A stretch of DNA of 10,876 nucleotides, from NCBI GenBank assembly GCA_964471535.1, contig CAYYHA010000133.1:1-10876 (forward strand), read 5' to 3'. The DNA comes from CAYYHA01 sp964471535 (GTDB taxonomy: Bacteria > Myxococcota > Myxococcia > SLRQ01). Position numbers and translations under genes: made by a program. Positions 7,234 to 10,876 of this stretch are shown in pieces (within the stretch, counting starts at the first letter, position 1; each line of letters opens with the position of its first letter). Under the pieces are notes generated by a model, which saw nothing but the letters and a program-made list of their open reading frames with translations, was not told where the DNA came from and did no database searches.

Positions 7234-8414
7234 CCCGACCGGAACACCGCCTCCAGCAAGGCATCGATCTGCCCCACAAGGGCGTCGGCGGTCTCCCCCC
7301 CGTGGGTGAGAAGCGCGATGCGCAGATCCTGCAGGTTCTTCAGCTGCGCGAAGAGCTGCGCATCGGACAGACGCGCCGGTCCGGTGAGCACCTCCTGGAT
7401 CAGGCGCAGCTCGCCAGCGAGATCCTCGATGCTGGCGCCGCCCTCGAGCACCCGTTCGTCGGGATGCTCGGCGTAATAGCGCTCGAGCACCGGATCGACG
7501 GCCTCATTGAGGAGCTCGCGCTGGTCCAGGTTGTTCCAGGTGTGTTTGAGCACGAAGAGGTCCGCTTCGGTCACCCGGTTCCGGCCTGCGAGGAGCGCGT
7601 GGGCGGCACACAGCTTCAACAGCTTGATGGCCCGGCGGTCGGAGATGGCCACCCCCTCGCCCCGAAGCTGGAAGACGATCCCCTTGTAGGTGTTGAGCAG
7701 CTGCGGATCGATCTGCAACAGAGCCGCCAGCCGGCGCTGCAGGGTCCGAAGGTCATCGGCGCTCATCACCGGTTGCAGAGCCGCTTCGTCGTCCACGAGT
7801 GCCTCACGCTCGAGGGCCAGGCCCGCCTCTAGGAGGCGTTGGAAGTGGTAGCTCTCCAGGTTGTCGGCGTGCACCCGAAGCAGGAATCGATCGAAGATGG
7901 CGTCGAGGGCCTCGTCGTTGGGCACCTCGTTGCTCGCTCCAAAGACGGAGATGAGTGGCACCTCCATCACCCGTGCGCCGTTGTTGAAGCGCCGCTCGTT
8001 GAGCACGGTGAGCAGCGAGTTGAGAATCGCCGAGTTCGCCTTGAAGATCTCGTCGAGGAAGACGATCTCCGCCTCGGGGAGCATGTCCTGGGTGCGACGC
8101 TCGTAGCTGCCCTCGCGGAAAGCCCGCATGTCCACCGGACCGAAGAGTTCGTTCGGCTCGGTGAAGCGGGTCAGGAGGTACTCGAAGTATCGCGCCTGAC
8201 ACAGCCGCGCAAAGCTGCGGATGAGCGCGCTCTTCGCCGTCCCCGGCGGACCGATGATCACCATGTGCTCACCGGCAATGGCACTCACCGCGACCAGGCG
8301 GGCGATCTCGTCCTTGGCGAGGAAGCGCCGCGAGAGCCGCTGCACCGCTTCTTGGAGACGGGGGACGGCAGCCGCGGGCGCGGGGGCACGCTCGAAGAGG
8401 CGGGCGTCGCTCAT
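7230..8414 (-). CDS. MoxR/RavA-type AAA+ ATPase
   Basis: This 394-residue MoxR-family ATPase is predicted to form a ring that uses ATP hydrolysis to remodel or mature protein targets. Visible motifs are Walker A GPPGTAKS (55-62), Walker B VFLDE (118-122) followed by the RavA-like IFKANSAILNSLLTVLNER, sensor 1 FGASNEVP with N162, arginine-finger candidates in DRFLLR (R176, R180), and a sensor 2 region ISDRRAIKLLK (257-267). Residues about 290-394 are a helical C-terminal region that lacks the longer RavA LARA extension. The ATG at 8414 begins MSDARLFERA. If the flanking 100-N gap is collapsed, the upstream stop lies 11 bases before this ATG, with AGCAGG as a possible ribosome binding site. The gene overlaps the vWA gene by ATGA, the classic MoxR-vWA arrangement. 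All catalytic residues are intact. Confidence 0.95.
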   Translation of the reverse strand: MSDARLFERAPAPAAAVPRLQEAVQRLSRRFLAKDEIARLVAVSAIAGEHMVIIGPPGTAKSALIRSFARLCQARYFEYLLTRFTEPNELFGPVDMRAFREGSYERRTQDMLPEAEIVFLDEIFKANSAILNSLLTVLNERRFNNGARVMEVPLISVFGASNEVPNDEALDAIFDRFLLRVHADNLESYHFQRLLEAGLALEREALVDDEAALQPVMSADDLRTLQRRLAALLQIDPQLLNTYKGIVFQLRGEGVAISDRRAIKLLKLCAAHALLAGRNRVTEADLFVLKHTWNNLDQRELLNEAVDPVLERYYAEHPDERVLEGGASIEDLAGELRLIQEVLTGPARLSDAQLFAQLKNLQDLRIALLTHGGETADALVGQIDALLEAVFRSG

Positions 8415-8418
8415 TGCC

Positions 8419-8473
8419 TGCTACTCTACCTCGGATCCGCGGGCGGGAGGCCGGGCTCGGTATCGGGCTCGGT
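8419..8473. repeat. Left copy of a 55-base exact duplication flanking the 100-N gap
   Basis: These 55 bases, beginning tgctactctacc, are identical to 8574-8628 and end exactly at the first N. They also contain a second copy of the last codons and the TAG stop (8426-8428) of the neighbouring gene. Most likely this is the overlapping end of two contigs that were not merged, not a biological repeat. Confidence 0.9.
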
Positions 8474-8573
8474 NNNNNNNNNNNNNNNNNNNNNNNNNNN
8501 NNNNNNNNNNNNNNNNNNNNNNNNNNNNNNNNNNNNNNNNNNNNNNNNNNNNNNNNNNNNNNNNNNNNNNNNN
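8474..8573. other. 100-N scaffold gap, probably of negative true length
   Basis: The run is exactly 100 Ns and is bounded on both sides by the same 55-base sequence. A round-number gap between identical contig ends indicates a scaffolder placeholder. Collapsing it would remove 155 bases and join the upstream gene directly to the MoxR gene. Confidence 0.9.
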
Positions 8574-8628
8574 TGCTACTCTACCTCGGATCCGCGGGCG
8601 GGAGGCCGGGCTCGGTATCGGGCTCGGT
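8574..8628. repeat. Right copy of the 55-base exact duplication flanking the 100-N gap
   Basis: This copy is identical to 8419-8473 and starts at the first base after the Ns. It encodes the last residues and the stop codon (TAG, 8583-8581) of the gene at 8581-9810, so this copy is the one in its proper coding context. Confidence 0.9.
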
Positions 8629-9810
8629 GCCTTCGCCGTCCGAGCCATCCACCGTACGCGGGCGAGCACGGACGACTTCGGCCCGCGTGCGGCCGGGAAA
8701 GCCCATGAGGTTGAGCCGGCGACGCAGCACCTCCACCAGGGCCCGCTCCTCGGCGCGCGTGTCCAGGGCCTTCAGCGCCGCGTCGTACGCGGCAAGACGT
8801 TCGGCCAGCGCCTCGCCCAGCTCCTGTGCGCCGGGGAGGCCGAAGACCTCCCGACCGCGGTGCACGACCTTGAAGAAGGCAAAGTGCCACCGGTCCCCGG
8901 GGACGGCGGCGGTCAGACCGGGCCCCATCGGCTGCGGGGGCGGGCTTCCTCGCAGGATCGCCTCTTGGTTGATCACCACGTGGAGGTGATACAGCGCGTG
9001 GATAAGGCGCAGAATCTCCACCCGGTCCGCCTCCCTTTGAAAATGCTCGAGCGCCGCCTGCACCAGCGCCGCACCGGTGTGAATGGGATCCGAGTGCGCC
9101 GCCCAGTGGCGCACGATGCCCCGCACGAGGTCGGCGTCGCCGAGCCACCGGACCGAGGTGCCGAAGTGGAAGGGCGGCGTCTCCCGACCGGCGCTCACCA
9201 AGTCGGTCAGCGGCGAGGCCCGCAGAAGGGCCTCGAGGATCTCGCTCGCGGGATCCTCCCGAGCCACCTCCACGATGGCTCGATCCACGCTGGCCACGCG
9301 CACCCGGCGCAGCCGACGCCAGCGAAGGACCCGCGGCGGCGGCGGCTGGCCAGCGTAGGAGAGCCGGCCCGCCCAGTAGCGGACCTCCACATCCCGCCGC
9401 ACGCAATCGAAGATGCGCCGCACGAGCCCGTGCCGTGCCTGCGCCCTTGCACGGCTCTCGGGAAGCCCGAGACCATCCACCAACGCCAGGGTCCAGCGGG
9501 CGGCGCTGCCCGGCGCGAGCGGCTGCACGTCGACACGCGACAGATCGGGGTGCGTGAGAGCGAAGAGGTTGTAGAGGGCGACGACGATGCGCAGATCCTC
9601 CTCCTCGAAGGGCAGCGGGCCGGGCAGCGGCGCCAGCTCCGCTGCGCCCGCGGCGCGCAGCAGCTCGAGCGCCTGCGGCCGCCCGCCGGGAGAGAGCAAG
9701 AGCGCGCGCAGCTCGGCGAGCGCCTTCTCTCCCACCGGCGCGCCCACCTGCAGCGCCCCCCCCGTCAGCCAGCCGCCGAGGAAGCGCAGGAGTAGGCCCG
9801 CCCGTCTCAC
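8581..9810 (-). CDS. Protein of unknown function upstream of MoxR (possible ternary-system X component)
   Basis: I do not recognise this 409-residue protein. It appears mostly helical and cytoplasmic. Short hydrophobic runs at the N-terminus (LLLRFLGGWLTG) look like an amphipathic helix, not a signal peptide. Conserved-looking blocks are ALYNLFALTHPDL (78-90), the aromatic/basic RWLGDADLVRGIVRHW (221-236), and LIHALYHLHVVINQEAIL (269-286). The C-terminal tail (388-409) is rich in Asp, Glu, Pro and Gly and probably disordered. The start is GTG at 9810, overlapping the preceding stop as GTGA. The stop TAG (8583-8581) lies 11 bases before the MoxR ATG once the artefactual gap is collapsed. Position and size match the uncharacterised X proteins that accompany MoxR-vWA ternary systems, but I cannot assign a named family. 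Confidence 0.8.
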   Translation of the reverse strand: MRRAGLLLRFLGGWLTGGALQVGAPVGEKALAELRALLLSPGGRPQALELLRAAGAAELAPLPGPLPFEEEDLRIVVALYNLFALTHPDLSRVDVQPLAPGSAARWTLALVDGLGLPESRARAQARHGLVRRIFDCVRRDVEVRYWAGRLSYAGQPPPPRVLRWRRLRRVRVASVDRAIVEVAREDPASEILEALLRASPLTDLVSAGRETPPFHFGTSVRWLGDADLVRGIVRHWAAHSDPIHTGAALVQAALEHFQREADRVEILRLIHALYHLHVVINQEAILRGSPPPQPMGPGLTAAVPGDRWHFAFFKVVHRGREVFGLPGAQELGEALAERLAAYDAALKALDTRAEERALVEVLRRRLNLMGFPGRTRAEVVRARPRTVDGSDGEGTEPDTEPGLPPADPR

Positions 9811-10876
9811 CGTTCCTCGCCGCCAGTGGGCAACGGGTGGAAGCCCTCACCCCACAGGGGAAAGGGCCCCAGCTTCTCGTAGACCAGCCGAGCCCGCCCC
9901 GGCTCGGGCGGCAAGGGCGCCGCCGCCACCGCCACCGCTTCGAGGCGGCCGAGAAAGGCCCGACTCAACGGCTCGAGCTGCGCTTCCTCCACGAAGAAGG
10001 GCGGCTCCTCGGGCCCGGGGAAGACGTAGAGCCGCCCCGGCGTCGCACCCACCGCTTCGGCAACGAGCGCCGGCGGCAGTGCGGGGAGCAAGGTCCAGCC
10101 GAGGGGTAGGTACACCGCTTCACCGTAGCGACGCAGGGGCACGCCCAGCGGGATGGCCTCCACCTGCCCCTCGCCCACCAGCAGCACACCCCTTCGGAGG
10201 GACAGAGCCCGGTGCCGTTCGAGCACGGCGGTGGGCAAGAGGTAGAGAAGCCGGCGTAGCGCCTCGGTCTGCGACGGGGGGACCAAGAGCGCCTCGGGGC
10301 GTCCCGAACGGCGCCGGGCGGGAACGAGACGGACCGGGACGGAGGTGGCCGGCCCGGCTTCGGCGGGGCGCGCCGGAAGGGTCACGCCAGCAACCGCGGG
10401 CTGACAGACCTGACGCAGCGGCAACCACACGAGGCTCTCCTCGAGGATCCGAGCACCGGCGACGTTGCCCCGAAAGAGATAGAAGTGGCCCTCCCCGAGC
10501 GCCACCGCGCTGGCGCCAAGGTCGAAGGGATGCTCGAAGCCCAGTTCCACCGCGGCGCGCTCGCCCGCGGGTACGAAGACTTCGATGCCCGGCGTCCGGT
10601 GCAGGAGTCGCACGATGCGCTCGTGAGGCGTCGCGATCCGGTAGAGGTAGGCATCCAGGCCGTCGTCGGCGGTGACCCGCGCCACCTCGGCCTCGACTTC
10701 GGAGCGGAAGAGATAGCTCTCGAGCGCCGGCCGCAGGCCGGGCGCGACCCACAGCAAGAGCTCGGACACACCCTGCGCCCCCCCGCGGCGGGCTTCGGGA
10801 GGCAGCCGGAGAATGAGGGAACGGAGCGTGATCGTCTCGTCGATGCGGTAGGGCCCCTCGGCGACCCGGCCGTAGA
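9807..10876 (-). CDS. Protein of unknown function, partial (5' end beyond right edge)
   Basis: I do not recognise this protein. A GTG at 10769 would give 320 residues starting MSELLLWVAPGL, but the same frame stays open upstream to the window edge, reading YGRVAEGPYRIDETITLRS and onward. In that extension 30 of 35 codons end in G or C, and the other two frames look non-coding, so the GTG is probably an internal valine and the gene is truncated here. From the GTG, residues 1-125 include YLYRIATPHERIVRLLHRTPG and GHFYLFRGN. Residues 155-260 include LPTAVLERH, IPLGVPLRRYG and RLYVFPGP. Both halves end in a similar Y-hydrophobic-F-x-G strand, which suggests beta-rich, possibly duplicated, domains. 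There is no catalytic motif, signal peptide or membrane helix. The gene ends by overlapping the next as GTGA. Context suggests an accessory component of the MoxR-vWA machine. Confidence 0.78.
   Translation of the reverse strand, partial: YGRVAEGPYRIDETITLRSLILRLPPEARRGGAQGVSELLLWVAPGLRPALESYLFRSEVEAEVARVTADDGLDAYLYRIATPHERIVRLLHRTPGIEVFVPAGERAAVELGFEHPFDLGASAVALGEGHFYLFRGNVAGARILEESLVWLPLRQVCQPAVAGVTLPARPAEAGPATSVPVRLVPARRRSGRPEALLVPPSQTEALRRLLYLLPTAVLERHRALSLRRGVLLVGEGQVEAIPLGVPLRRYGEAVYLPLGWTLLPALPPALVAEAVGATPGRLYVFPGPEEPPFFVEEAQLEPLSRAFLGRLEAVAVAAAPLPPEPGRARLVYEKLGPFPLWGEGFHPLPTGGEER

Noticed and set aside
8419..8628. Genuine tandem or direct repeat such as an attachment site or mobile-element boundary
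   Set aside because: The copies abut a round 100-N gap exactly and include the end of a coding region, which fits an unmerged contig overlap much better.
8221..9795. Plus-strand open frame of 524 residues spanning the 100-N gap
   Set aside because: It runs through unknown bases and antisense to two supported genes. It has no recognisable domain.

Overview
The window is a very G+C-rich stretch of bacterial chromosome in which every supported gene lies on the minus strand. Hanks-type kinases, tetratricopeptide (TPR) scaffolds and MshEN-type domains in one operon fit a myxobacterium or related deltaproteobacterial lineage. That is an inference from gene style, not from a marker gene. Two runs of N (10 and 100 bases) show it is a scaffolded draft or metagenome assembly.

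In the direction of transcription (right to left) the layout is as follows. (1) A protein of unknown function whose frame runs off the right edge (9807-10876). (2) A second protein of unknown function (8581-9810), overlapping the first by GTGA. (3) A RavA/MoxR-type AAA+ ATPase (7230-8414). (4) A von Willebrand A (vWA) protein with an altered metal site (5800-7233), overlapping by ATGA. (5) A TPR plus HEAT-repeat scaffold (3951-5803), overlapping by ATGA and interrupted by the 10-N gap. (6) A TPR-Ser/Thr kinase with a second, dead kinase domain (1744-3954), overlapping by ATGA. (7) A MshEN (T2SS-E N-terminal-like) protein without an ATPase domain (548-1738), starting 5 bases later. After a 65-base spacer comes (8), the 5' part of an isocitrate dehydrogenase gene (1-482), which looks like unrelated housekeeping.

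Genes 1 to 7 form one tightly packed, translationally coupled operon. The centre is a MoxR-vWA pair, a common chaperone-like module in which the AAA+ ring remodels a target and the vWA protein acts as adaptor. The two proteins of unknown function upstream recall the accessory 'X' proteins that travel with MoxR-vWA ternary systems (those paired with a beta-propeller or an FtsH-like protein). I recall this from the comparative-genomics literature and could not check it here. The downstream genes add a solenoid scaffold, phospho-signalling and a possible cyclic-di-GMP sensor. The working picture is a regulated MoxR-vWA machine under kinase control. Its defining third core component may lie just beyond position 10876.

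The 100-N gap is probably an assembly artefact: its two flanks are the same 55 bases, so genes 2 and 3 are really only 11 bases apart. No RNA genes, CRISPR arrays or mobile elements were seen. There is no gene-free stretch longer than 300 bases; the longest is the apparent 167 bases around the 100-N gap.
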